A stretch of 64,000 nucleotides of DNA from Daphnia pulex (GCF_021134715.1 NC_060018.1:10743501-10807500), one strand, 5' to 3'. Shown: positions 26,355-36,695, counted from the stretch's first letter. Notes: generated by a model not told the origin, from the sequence alone. A program made the numbers and translations.

Positions 26355-27837
26355 CGAAGCCCAAAGTTATAAAAATATCCGCGCATGTTACATAGAAAAC
26401 ATGTAGACGCGACAATTTGCTGTGCGTGTAAATATAATATACTATATAACCATTCGAGATGATTTATCGCTTCTATCTACACTTTCACGCGTTACGGAAG
26501 AGGATTACTACACGAGTTGAACGCTGGAAAAGAGGAGGAAGGGGGAGGCATCACCATCGTCGCATGTGCAGGATCGATCCTTTCCTGACGCAAAAGCGCC
26601 AGGTGATGAGATTCCCACGGCGGGGTTCTGCTGCTGCATCAATAGTTTCTCCAGCCCCTTTCAACTCGTCGCTTTAAGCGTTTCGTATATTTTTTCCTTT
26701 TACTTTTTCTTATTCAGTTGTCAGGGAAGATGATGGCCTTTATTGATCGACGCTCGATCCTGGTGAGTTTGTAAAACTTTAATTATTATTTTCCGTTTGT
26801 TACTTGATGTCTTTTGAATTTCGAATGTTTGCGCCTATTTGAATTTGCTGGGTCGAGTCGCTGTGGACATCTACCGATGAGAAATCGAAGCTGTTGATGG
26901 GAGACGGGCGGCGATCGAATCCGATGGAAAATCAATGGATGTGATTGATCCGAATCACATTCTAATTTTAAAAATTCGGCCACCGCCAGCGGAGAGAGAC
27001 GATCGATCACGACGACCGTGTTCTTCTTCCTTCAAGAGACTTTTCATCGGTTTTTCTTATTTTTAAATAAAGGTGGGATCGAGTACGCACTCGTCGCGTT
27101 GCGCTTCCCATCTCCTCGCCAAGATCAAGACGCTCTAGCCATCGATTTTACCCTCCAACAGCAGCAGCAGCAGATATGAATTGATTTTCATTTTTTTGTT
27201 CTCCAATCGATGGCAGGGAGACACACACACGACGCGTAGTACATGACATCGCCTCATTTTGTTAATGAGCGGCGAGTTTGCCGCTCACTCTTTCCATCTT
27301 GTTTGTTGCGGCTAATAACAACAGGAAATCGTGTTTCCTCCCTCTCTACCAAAAAAAGAACAGAAGAAGTTGCGTTATTATTGCATGGGGGGCGACTTGT
27401 TTCATTACCGAATTGATGAGCGTGAGACAAGACGGCGCATGCCCACTCGACCAGAAATAAGAAAAGATTTTTTTTTGGGGGGTTCGGGAGGATGTACTAT
27501 ATGTGCATCAATCTGTTGACAGAGCCAAGTGAATTCTCCGTTGCCAGGGTAGCGCCGGGCCCCAAAAAAAGGACATCACGCGCGGCGGCCGCGCATCAAT
27601 TACCCATCGCCCGCGTGTGTGTGCTGTGGGGGCCCCCCGCCCGAACGGTCCCCCACCCGCGGTTGTTCAGCCAACAGCAGCAGCACAGCAGCACAGCAGC
27701 CACCGCACACACCTAAACACAACTTTTTGCCTCCGTTGAGCGGAAGGTAGCACTTGTGGTATTGTCTTCGTCTCATCCGTCCGGTTGCTGGTTGCGTCTT
27801 GGAGAAATTTTATTCCGCAGCAACCTCATCGCTCGTC
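26355..27837. other. Intergenic DNA between the bHLH and first SOUL gene
   Basis: No gene supported. It holds a CAG-type repeat near 27160-27175, a GC-rich patch near 27550-27660 with CAGCAGCAGCACAGCAGCAC-like sequence near 27673, and short ORFs of poor composition. The last 100 bases are probably 5' UTR of the SOUL gene; no TATA box was seen. Confidence 0.4.
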
Positions 27838-28678
27838 ATGTCCAGCCTCTTTGAGCGAATTAAAAGTGCCATTCCCAGCGACGGGCTGCAAATCGCACCT
27901 TACAAAGTCATCCGCCAAGTCCAGGTATTTTGTTTTTGCAGCAATCAAATGTCCGTCTGCTGTATTTATCTGGCGAACTGATTTGAATTTGAATGATGAC
28001 GTCAATCCGTAAGGATTACGAAGAGCGGATTTATCCGCCGCAGACGTGGGTGAGAACTTCGATGCGGAACAACTCGCGGGAGGACTGCACCTATCCGATG
28101 TTCTGGAAATTATTCAATTACATTTCGGGGCAGAACGGGCGGCAATTGAAAATCCCCATGACGGCGCCAGTGTCCGTTCTAGTCCAGCCGGACGACGACC
28201 AATGCGGCGGAGCGGCTGCCGGTGACCTCCAGATCACCTTTACCATGGCCTTTTACATTCCCCCACCGTTCGACCAAGATCCTCCCGAACCCAACGAATC
28301 GAGCGTCACCATTGAATATCGGCCGGAATTACGGATTTTCGTCAGGTTTGGTCTAAATAATTTACTTTATCGATTTGCTCCATCGATTTTATTTGTTTTT
28401 CCTTTTTTTGCTTTTTATTTGTTTGAAGGACTTATGGGGGTTTCACGAACGACCGCATAGACCAGGAGGAGCGTTGCCACCTGCTCGCCTCTCTCACGAC
28501 AGAAGACAGAGAAATGGTGCAGCAGAGCCAGCCGGGGTCCGTTCACTATTGCGCTGGATACGATCCGCCTTTGAAACTCTTTTTCCGCCGTAACGAAATC
28601 TGGCTGCCCATCATTCAGCCGGGACTGACTGGCGTCAATAATCAGTCTGACGGCATCACGACCATTTTGACCCCTTAG
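27838..28678 (+). CDS. SOUL-family heme-binding protein, single domain
   Basis: Exons 27838-27924, 28014-28345 and 28429-28678 join in phase to 222 residues. SOUL/HEBP proteins are small heme- or tetrapyrrole-binding proteins (family knowledge). Markers: APYKVIRQ, DYEERIYP, a block MFWKLFNYISGQN, the PMTAPVSV core, FTMAFYIP, and at the end TYGGFTNDR, CAGYDPPLKLFFRRNEIW. The length is usual for the family and there is no signal peptide, so it should be cytosolic. A perfect TGACGTCA sits in the first intron (27997-28004). It is the tandem paralogue of the SOUL part of the gene at 29141-36212, with both introns at the same positions. Confidence 0.92.
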
Positions 28679-28687
28679 ATCGAAAAA

Positions 28688-28693
28688 AATAAA
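28688..28693 (+). terminator. Poly(A) signal of the first SOUL gene
   Basis: AATAAA ten bases after the stop codon; another AATAAA lies near 28725. Confidence 0.6.
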
Positions 28694-28829
28694 AATACAA
28701 AATGATCATTCGTCTATTCACAAAAATAAAAAACGAACAAATAATGTTATTAAAATTGATGCACAAAATTATAAATTGACAATGTCGCCCCTATCAATCA
28801 ATTGCGATTTCGTGTGTCCCATTTGAACT

Positions 28830-28860
28830 TATATAAAACTTCAATACAGTCTGCACAGTA
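28830..28860 (+). promoter_or_regulatory. Candidate TATA/Inr for the SOUL fusion gene
   Basis: TATATAAA near 28830-28837 is followed about 25 bases later by GCACAGTA. The 5' UTR would be about 280 bases. TCAGTTGG and TCAGTTAG near 29068 and 29086 are alternative initiators closer to the ATG. Confidence 0.35.
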
Positions 28861-29140
28861 CGTATAAATTTATACACACACGAGTGGATATTATGTACAG
28901 GCTACCAATCGAATCTTTTTAAAAATGCTGATGGCCAAGTTGTATCGGATAGTAACCAGATCTCGACTTATCTTTGATCTTGTACATGCCATCACATGTC
29001 CGTGAACTTTACGACGGGCAATAGTTTGCGTGTGTCTCTCCATCGATCGAGATTCGCCATATTGGTGTCAGTTGGATGTTTGAGTTTCAGTTAGTTGGTA
29101 TTGCACATACTGTACATATCGCTCCTTCCAGCGCCGAAGG

Positions 29141-30980
29141 ATGGATCCAAACCGGAATTCTTATAAGTAAGTTCATGTTTAGAAGCTTTGTTTTGTTTTT
29201 CTGTTATATCAAAGATTTTATTACATAAGGTGCTGGGCCTTTTTGTTGTTTTTACTCGTCGTCGAGTCGGCCGTCGTTAACGGAAAAGCGGATGCATCGA
29301 ATTCCGGACTTCCGGTAGCTTTCGACACTGTGCCGCTTGGCGATTTTCACATCCGCACCTACGAGAAGGAACTTGGTTCTTTGAATCGATTCTACTTCGC
29401 CCCGTTGGCTCTGCTGGAGCACACGAGTGCCTCTAGCGGCCGTAATAACTTGACCGGCGAAAATCAGCTGGCCTTCCGCGTCGAGATGTGGACGGAAGAG
29501 CTGGTCCACGTCGTCAAAGAGCATCTGAGCAACGTGACTGGGCTGGACGTGGCCGAGAACAAAGTGAGCGTGTTGCCGTTCGAAAAAGTTTCGATGCGCT
29601 GCCGACGGTGCGGCAGCAGCGGGACGGGCCGGCCCGATAGCCATTGGCGATCCTTTTCGCACGGACCCAAACAGATGCAATTCCGGCTGGTCTGCCCCAC
29701 CTTGGAAGAGTGTCGAGATCTCGGCCAACAAATGATTACCCATCCGGAGCAGTTCTCCTCGCAGCTGACGCTCTACTTCCAATTTGATCATAAAAGTTTG
29801 ACGTCCGGGGGCTCCTTGAGACGCAAGTCCGCCTCCGTGTCCGGCGAGCACGTTTGGAACGGTCCAATTATGGCGGATTTGAATAGGAGATTTTCCAACT
29901 CTTCTTTCGCTTTGGTGACTGCCCAGGATCGCGCTAGGATCGTTTCCGAAGCTCTGGAAAATGTTCTGACGGATGTCGAGGTGTTGGAAGATTCCGACAA
30001 TCTCGGACTGGAACCCGAGGACGAAACGCGTTTGCGGAGGATTTTGGAGAATCTCATCTTTGAAAATCACATCATTCCGCTGGAGGAAGATGACGAATCT
30101 TCGTGGAATTCTCTCTACTGGGACTACGAGAACGCCGGATCGGATGTGAGGCCAGACGTCATGGCCCGGAAACTCAACAAAATTTACCAGAACGCGGATG
30201 AGAAGGAGCGCAAGTGGATGGTTCAACAAGTGATGCAGGATGAGCCTTCCGGCCTGATGGCGTCGGCGAAAAATGTCGTCAGTGATGAGACACTTCGGGC
30301 TCTGACGAACGTCTTCCAAACTTCGCCATCACGTCTTTCGAGTAGGCTGGAAGAGAGCAGAAGAACTATCCAGTGGGAGAGAAATCATTTCGCTCCCAGG
30401 CTGACGAAATTGTACCGAATCAATTTGGACAAGCTGCGCAACAGTTTCAAGCCCGTGCGGAATATTCCCATCAAATATTCGGTCGTCGACTTGAAATTGG
30501 ATCTAAACGTTCAACCGACAATGTCGCGAATTAATTTCGACAGAAAACCTCAAATTCCTAAATCCAGTAAAATATTTATTGATTTAGTAAAATTTATTAT
30601 TGGGTGCTTAATTGTGTAATGATGTCCTCTTAAATTCGATAATTTTACGACAGCAGGAAATGAGGAAATTCAAGAACAATCGCAACCAGCGCCTACAAGT
30701 GACCCAACAGGAAATGAGGCCGGCCCTGGAATATTTCAAGGTAAGTTGCGAATTTTGGCCGCTAGCTGCCGCTTTCTCCTGTTGACAAGGTTGCTATGGG
30801 GATAGTGTTATTTAAATACACCCCGACTTACATAATTTAAAACAAATCGCGATGACAACATAAAACTTTCTAGTCGTTTCCTGTCAAACGACCTGTGGTT
30901 GTAGACTTACTCTGGACGAATAATCAGTTCTTGTCATTCTTCGCTATGGCACTGTCAGGTCTGTTCCAAACAATTCGCGG
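29141..30980 (+). CDS. SOUL fusion gene, 5' part: secreted N-terminal module
   Basis: Exons 29141-29166, 29230-30566, 30657-30740 and the first 22 bases of a fourth exon (30959-30980), cut by an LTR element. All junctions are in phase, and the last runs in phase into the SOUL exon after the element. The product starts MDPNRNSYKCWAFLLFLLVV, a signal peptide or anchor, and has N-glycosylation sequons (NLT, NVT, NSS). It then carries a Cys-bearing module of about 200 residues (VSVLPFEKV, QFRLVCPTLEECRDLGQQM, FSSQLTLYFQF), like uncharacterised secreted arthropod families. Residues about 200-450 are helical and charged; a proline-rich linker (QSQPAPTSDPTGNEAGPG) leads to the SOUL domain. If the 90-base intron 30567-30656 is retained, the frame ends at 30619 with a hydrophobic tail, a possible short isoform. 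No function can be named for the N-terminal module. Confidence 0.75.
30976..30980 (+). repeat. Target-site duplication, left copy
   Basis: CGCGG directly before the 5' LTR; the same five bases follow the 3' LTR at 35156-35160. Confidence 0.93.
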
Positions 30981-31267
30981 TGTTGGGAATTTATTGCATC
31001 CCAACAGTGATCGACATTATTGCTACTGTTAATTCTGTGTAATTTGTAGGGACCTCAACAGAGGGCCCCGATTTTACCCTCTCTTCCCATTCAATCTATT
31101 GTTCCCTACCCTACTCAACCCTAAACCAACTATTGAAATACCAAAATGCTGTATTATACGGCAGTGTGAAATATAAGGACGAACTAGCAACAACAAAGGT
31201 GTCATCTCTTATCTCAATCTTGGAAGTTGAACGGTCGACACCGCCAACAAGAGTTCCATTTCCAACA
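30981..31267 (+). repeat. 5' LTR
   Basis: 287 bp, TG...CA ends, with a short inverted TGTTGGGA...TCCCAACA at its own left edge (30981-31006). It appears base-for-base equal to the 3' copy. Confidence 0.93.
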
Positions 31268-31649
31268 TGGTCCTTCGAACCGGAGTTTTCTCCAACCAGT
31301 GTTAAGTTAGTTTCGCTCTATCACACTCAAATCTTTCTCTCGTTATCTCCTTTTGCTTAATCATTGCCGCCATTTATCAAAGAAAATTGTGTTTAATTAT
31401 GGCAGGTCAGTCATTTATTAGAATCTTTTTCTCTCTCTCTGAGTTTAACTTGTTCTCAGGGGTCTAGTAAGCAAATAGATCCCTCTAAACAGTAAATTAT
31501 TTTTCTTCTCTCTCTTGAATTAAAGCTAAAATATTTCCTCAAAGTTTCTTAAAATTAAAATAGGATTCCTAAATCATTTTTGAAGGGGGATTTCTTTTTT
31601 TGTCACGTAAATTATCATCGCCTAAGTTGATTATTCTCTCTTCCCTTTC

Positions 31650-32260
31650 AACAAATTTTTTTTTTTTGGGGGGATATTGCTTTCCAATATCTAAGATTGG
31701 GCAAACTTGGGAACTTCCCTACCTCTTTAACGTGTTCACCTCGTGTGAGCCTTAGGTTAAATTCCCTCTCTATCTCTTGATACGCCTCCCGGCATTGTAA
31801 AAACGAATCTCAGCTGATTGGGTTCACTGCCCGTTCTTTAAAAATGGGATAACGCGGGAATCTCTTTCCTTTCAAGAATTTTTTTTTGGGGGGGCTTGCT
31901 TCCCTACCTCTTAGATTGGGAAAACGCGGGAACTTCTCTAACCCTTCAATGAGTTCGCCTCGTGTGAGCCCCAGGGTGAAAAGACTTAAATAAATTATCG
32001 CTCTCTTTGCTATGGCCTTAGACCATTTCCCGAAAACAAATCTCTCTCATTTTTTGAATTAATTTGCATTGTTTGTTATTCAATCATTTGGGTAAATCTC
32101 TCTCTGTCTCAGAAGGCACAACGATCTCTCTAAATACGACAGAAAAATATTCTCTTTTTTGGGGGGCTAGGCCGGTTTCCCCTTTAAACTGGAAAAAACG
32201 CGGGAAAATTCTCTACCCTTTCAACGCGTTCGCCTCGTGTGCGCCTTAGGGTGATTAAAA
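31650..32260 (+). repeat. Three diverged leader repeats of the LTR element
   Basis: Each unit has a T run, a G run, a TTGG-AAAACGCGGGAA-like phrase, then a CAA(C/T)G-GTTCGCCTCGTGTG phrase and a AGCC(T/C)(T/C)AGGG end. The last phrase recurs at about 31735, 31950 and 32222, so the period is roughly 215-275 bases. The units are clearly related but diverged, unlike the LTRs. Confidence 0.7.
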
Positions 32261-32733
32261 CTTGAATTTTTTTTCTCTCTCTCTATTTACAAAGGCCTTC
32301 CGCCATTTCGAAACAAATCTCGCGCTCTTACGCTCTTGCATTTTTTGTTTGCTTAAAGGGAAATCTTTCTCTTTTTCTGAGAAGGCACAAAGCGCCCTCT
32401 GAGCACAAAATTGGGAATTAGAAACCGCCGTCTTGCGGCAAAAACTCTTTAAATTCTCTTTCCTAAAAATTGTTATTATGCCGTTTGTGGGATTGTAAGG
32501 AGCTAGAAAATTACCCTAGCTCCAAAATCATTCAGTTTTTGCAGATATCTTCACATAAAGGAATTCAAAGAAAGTGGAAAAGACAGCAGAATTTAATTCG
32601 GCACCACGAATCTCCGAAGACCGAGCAGAACAACAAACAAAAAGGCTAATCAACTTAATCAAAACATTAATTTAAACTAATTATCTTCTTTTCGTACTCT
32701 CAGCAGCTCCTTAGGAGCCACCTCCAACTCACA

Positions 32734-34725
32734 ATGGCTCCAAATTACGCAAGAACTTTAATTAAAAAGCATATCACCCGTATCATTAACCTCGTCGAAA
32801 CGTACAAATCAACAGAAATGACGTTGGAAGCGTTTATCGAAGTCGAAAAATTAGAAAAAAAGCTAGATGGATTCTACAAAACTTATGAGATATTCTCAAA
32901 AAGGGTCCAGGCTGAAATGTACAAAGAAGGCGAAGACCAAGAAGAGATCAATGCAGACATCGACACCATGTACCAAACAATGGACGATGTTATTGTCGCC
33001 AAAATTCACATCTTAAAGAAAAAACGAAGAGAATGGTTAGACAAACTCGAAAAGGAAGCAGATGACGAAGAATGGGAGAAGGACAGAGAAAGAATGCTCC
33101 AAATTCTCCAACATCAGGCAGCAACCCAGGCAGCAAACCAGGCAGCAACCCAAGCACAACTCAATCGGGACATAATCAGTCAGGTGATCGCAGCCATCTC
33201 AACAGCCTTTTCAGTGCCCGTCGCTCCAGGAGATGTCAACTTATCACCAACAGCTTCTCAGGAGCCAGCTTCTCAAACAAATCCAGTAATAGAGTCAATT
33301 CTCAAAACCCTCTCAACATCTCAATTTGCAGCAGTATTAGTGCCAAACCCAACTCCACTAGAAGTGTCGTCGCTTACGACAACAAGCTGTAGTTTTCAAA
33401 ACACCCCTTCATACCAGTCAAAAGAAAATATCCAGACGGAAGAAAAAGAGACTGGAACGGCCAGTCTCCCTCACCCACCGAAAAAAGGAGACTCACTCTC
33501 GGATTCTCCGGATGGGCCAGACGGATATCCCGACAAAAAAAGGTTTGAAAGGAACGAAATAAAAGAAAATAATTCCTTTGTTTCAAAGTTAGAAAACTCA
33601 GCAAATCTGGAAGGAGCAGAAAAAATCCCATCATCGAACGCGAAAAGTTGCTACAGCGACCAAAACGTCAAATCAGCCCAGTCAAAAGAAGTCCCGATGG
33701 AAAAGGAGCCTGGAACAGCCAGTCTCCAACAACGACCAAAAAAAGGGCTATCAATCTCAGATATTCCGGTCAAATCCAGTGGAAACAAAGACGAAAAAAG
33801 GTTTGAAGACGAGCTGAAAGCAACTAACCTCAAATTTGCAAACTTAGATGGTGTAGATGCAGTGGAGTCCAAAAATCTCTTGAGCTCCTCTAGCAACGAA
33901 AAAACTGCTTGCACACTCATTATTCAAGAAGCTCCAGCTACTCCGGCAGAAGCTCCTCGTCCTCTCATTATTCTAGAAGCTCCAGCTACTCCGGCAGAAG
34001 CTCCTGGTACTCTCAATCTTCAAAAAGCTCCAGCCAATCCGGCAGAAGCTCCTCACTCTCTTAGTCATCAAGAAACTCCTACTTATCAAGCAGAAGTTCC
34101 TGACACATTCAATTGTCTAAAAACTAAAGATTCAATTATTAGGATTCCGCCAGCCGGCTCCAAAGAAAAGGATATTCCTACCTTTCTTTTTTTCCCCTCG
34201 GGAAGGCCAGCTGCATCGCTGGAAACACTTAACTCTTTTCCGAGTCAACTTAAACAAACCAACTTCTCTTCTTCTGGAAATTTATCATCGTCGCCAGAAA
34301 TCCAGGAAGCTTCGAAAGAAAATCCTCAAGAAGCCGCTGCATTTGTCAATTCAACAAACGTAGAAAGCAACCAAGAAATCATTCCGAAGTTCAGATCGCC
34401 GTGCAGTCAAGCAGCAATTCTTCCGGAATTGGCCAATCAACAAAACTCAATGAAACGGAAGCGCTTGGAGCCAGTAAAACCAGCTCCTAAACGCATCTCA
34501 AGGTTACCAAGTATAGAAGAACATCTCATCAACCAGTTGCTGTTCTCTTATTCGTTAACCCAGGTACCAAACAAAATCGTTTCACATCTTCTAAAAAATA
34601 TTCTTGTGTTAAAGGACATTGAAGAAGATTCCAACACACACCAATCGGTATGGGATCCTGGTGGCAAACTTCCAAAGAGTCAGCCAACTCTCAATCGGAA
34701 TCAAATGGAATGGACAATTAACTGA
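32734..34725 (+). CDS. Gag-like protein of the LTR element
   Basis: 663 codons from the ATG (context CTCACAATGG). Residues 1-140 are helical and charged, resembling the N-terminal coiled region of BEL/Pao Gag (LVETYKSTEMTLEAFIEVEK, then a long EEWEKDRERMLQIL helix). Then follow low-complexity AATQAANQAATQ, a Ser/Thr/Pro-rich middle, and four tandem copies of a unit like EAPATPAEAP at about residues 395-460. The C-terminus is basic (MKRKRLEPVKPAPKR) and may be nuclear. No CCHC zinc knuckle or protease motif was seen. The tail after residue 450 does not look like ordinary Gag. Confidence 0.75.
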   Translation: MAPNYARTLIKKHITRIINLVETYKSTEMTLEAFIEVEKLEKKLDGFYKTYEIFSKRVQAEMYKEGEDQEEINADIDTMYQTMDDVIVAKIHILKKKRREWLDKLEKEADDEEWEKDRERMLQILQHQAATQAANQAATQAQLNRDIISQVIAAISTAFSVPVAPGDVNLSPTASQEPASQTNPVIESILKTLSTSQFAAVLVPNPTPLEVSSLTTTSCSFQNTPSYQSKENIQTEEKETGTASLPHPPKKGDSLSDSPDGPDGYPDKKRFERNEIKENNSFVSKLENSANLEGAEKIPSSNAKSCYSDQNVKSAQSKEVPMEKEPGTASLQQRPKKGLSISDIPVKSSGNKDEKRFEDELKATNLKFANLDGVDAVESKNLLSSSSNEKTACTLIIQEAPATPAEAPRPLIILEAPATPAEAPGTLNLQKAPANPAEAPHSLSHQETPTYQAEVPDTFNCLKTKDSIIRIPPAGSKEKDIPTFLFFPSGRPAASLETLNSFPSQLKQTNFSSSGNLSSSPEIQEASKENPQEAAAFVNSTNVESNQEIIPKFRSPCSQAAILPELANQQNSMKRKRLEPVKPAPKRISRLPSIEEHLINQLLFSYSLTQVPNKIVSHLLKNILVLKDIEEDSNTHQSVWDPGGKLPKSQPTLNRNQMEWTIN

Positions 34726-34868
34726 ATCCGTAGCCAGTCAACGAAACAGCTCCTCGTAATCCAGGCCATCCGGCCATCCTTCTTCAACCGCATTCTCAGA
34801 TCTCTAATCCAACGGATATCAAGTCGATCAGGATGTCGAGCCAATTGAACGGGCTCTACTGGGGAGTG

Positions 34869-35155
34869 TGTTGGGAATTTATTGCATCCCAACAGTGATC
34901 GACATTATTGCTACTGTTAATTCTGTGTAATTTGTAGGGACCTCAACAGAGGGCCCCGATTTTACCCTCTCTTCCCATTCAATCTATTGTTCCCTACCCT
35001 ACTCAACCCTAAACCAACTATTGAAATACCAAAATGCTGTATTATACGGCAGTGTGAAATATAAGGACGAACTAGCAACAACAAAGGTGTCATCTCTTAT
35101 CTCAATCTTGGAAGTTGAACGGTCGACACCGCCAACAAGAGTTCCATTTCCAACA
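34869..35155 (+). repeat. 3' LTR
   Basis: 287 bp, apparently identical to the 5' copy. A TTG-initiated open frame from 35021 runs through the LTR end into the SOUL exon in the correct frame, but it has no ATG. Confidence 0.93.
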
Positions 35156-35160
35156 CGCGG
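35156..35160 (+). repeat. Target-site duplication, right copy
   Basis: CGCGG directly after the 3' LTR, matching 30976-30980. Confidence 0.93.
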
Positions 35161-36212
35161 GGCCATCACCGGCGGAGGCATAGAGACTGCTCCCTACACC
35201 GTTCTGAGAAAAGAAAAGGTATTTCCATTATCAGTTAAATATTTTAATTTATTTGTGCAATTTCATATGTGTGCGTTTACTAGGAATATGAGGAGAGGCT
35301 TTATCCAGCTCAGAAATGGGTGAAGACCCAAACAGAGAGCATCTCGAAAGATTCTGCTTCTTCTGCCATGTTCTGGAAGCTGTTCAACTACATTTCAGGC
35401 CAGAATGATAAGAAAACCAAAGTTCCCATGACTGCTCCAGTCTCTGTTTTCATTGAACCTGGATCTGGTCCCAACTGCGAAAGCACTTTCACTATGGCAT
35501 TCTATGTTCCGGCTGCTTTTCAAGATGACACACCACAACCCACAGAAAGTGATGTGACGATTGAAGAATGTCCAGAGTTCAAGGTTCTAGCAAGGTAAAC
35601 TATATCAAATTTGCCTTAGGTAATAGCTTCCTTCTGAGAGAATTCTTGTTCTGTCTTCTATTTAGAGCTTTTCAAGGCCCTTCTGATGAAACAGCTTTTG
35701 TGCAAGAGGCAGTTCTTTTCGGGGAATTGATTCAGTCAAACAAAGAAACTGGGGTTGATTTTGATACTTATTTTTCCGCGCAATATTATAATGGAGATCC
35801 CGGCTCTGTCGAGATCGAAGAAATATGGTTTAAAAAAGCGAATTCATTCCTAGTATAATTGTGTGTAATTTTTGTATACTCTCCAATTTATCAAGTGTCT
35901 ACAAAATAATCTAATGATTTTTTTTTAAATTCTAGAACTTATGGGGGCTTTTCCAACGACCGCGTCACACAACAGGAACGTCAAAACCTGTTTGATTCTC
36001 TGGCTGAAGAGGATAAACAATTAGTCAACCAAACCGGACCATATTATTACGCTGGATACGATCCCCCATTCAAACTTTTTTATCGCCGCAACGAAGTATG
36101 GATGATTCCCCAATCTGAATTGAACTTGCCTCTTGATGCAGAATCCCAACAGCACACAACTGTCGCAAAGCCCATCAGCTCTTGCGACGAGAAAAATGAA
36201 TCGGACAATTGA
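35161..36212 (+). CDS. SOUL fusion gene, 3' part: SOUL domain with two alternative last exons
   Basis: Continuation of the gene at 29141 after the LTR element. Exon pieces: 35161-35218 (ETAPYTVLRKEK), 35284-35594 (EYEERLYPAQKWVK, FWKLFNYISGQND, PMTAPVSVF, TFTMAFYVPAAF), then either 35666-35858 or 35936-36212. Both terminal exons start with A and complete the split Arg codon left by donor AG | GTAAAC. Version a ends YFSAQYYNGD, EIEEIWFKK and a stop; version b has TYGGFSNDR, YYYAGYDPPFKLFYRRNEVW like the single-domain paralogue, plus a longer acidic tail. The SOUL core is intact and well conserved, so selection on it acted until recently. In this allele the 5' part of its exon is split from it by 4.2 kb. 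Confidence 0.85.
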
Positions 36213-36365
36213 AGCAATTCCAAAAACTATTCAAAATTTAAAATTCTCTTAAAAAATTTCGTTCATTCTTTTCCGATCTTTGCAAAAATTCAATCTGGCT
36301 GGTTTTTGAGTAATGGTGTGTCCAATACTATATACGATACACAATTGTCGCTTTCATACGACAAA

Positions 36366-36374
36366 ATAAATAAA
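36366..36374 (+). terminator. Poly(A) signal of the SOUL fusion gene
   Basis: AAATAAATAAA-type sequence about 155 bases after the distal stop codon at 36212. Confidence 0.55.
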
Positions 36375-36483
36375 GGGTTTCTGAAAATTATTTTTATTAT
36401 TATTATCTTTTCGTTTAAATACATTCGAGAAATTATCGAGATGACGAGTTGCTGATTGTAATAATAAAGTAGAGGTATTTCCC

Positions 36484-36598
36484 TTCTTCCGGACGTTTTC
36501 TTCCAGTCACTTTTTTCACGTTCTTCTTCCGGTCATTTTTATTCCAGTCCCTTTATTCCATGCTCTTATTCCGGTCATTTCTTCCGGTCATTTATTTT
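36484..36598. repeat. Degenerate TTCCGGTCATTT tandem repeat
   Basis: About seven imperfect copies of a 12-20 base unit around TTCCGGTCA or TTCCAGTCC, separated by T-rich spacers. Confidence 0.75.
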
Positions 36599-36695
36599 AC
36601 TTGAAAAACTGGTCACTGCACTTCCGAACAAAATTCCCTTTCTCCCTTCCCTTCCCTGTCGCTTACTTTTTCTTATTTTTTGAAAACATTATCGT

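Larger units (their letters stand above)
30981..35155 (+). mobile_element. Gag-only LTR retrotransposon inserted in a coding exon
   Basis: 4175-bp element bounded by two 287-bp LTRs that look identical by eye, starting TGTTGGG and ending CCAACA, and flanked by CGCGG on both sides. The sequence TGGTCCTTCGAACCGG right after the 5' LTR is in primer-binding-site position (TGG start), and a GGGGAG purine stretch precedes the 3' LTR. A 1.5 kb leader with internal repeats is followed by one 663-codon ORF. There is no protease, reverse transcriptase, RNase H or integrase, so the element is non-autonomous and must have been moved by a related element. The gag N-terminus is BEL/Pao-like, but this is tentative. 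It sits inside a codon of the SOUL fusion gene. Confidence 0.93.

Noticed and set aside
29252..30319. 355-codon minus-strand ORF
   Set aside because: Antisense of the SOUL fusion gene exon; no domain and low-complexity composition.
35021..35218. LTR-SOUL open frame as a separate gene
   Set aside because: It has no ATG and most of it is LTR; treated as a possible chimeric transcript only.
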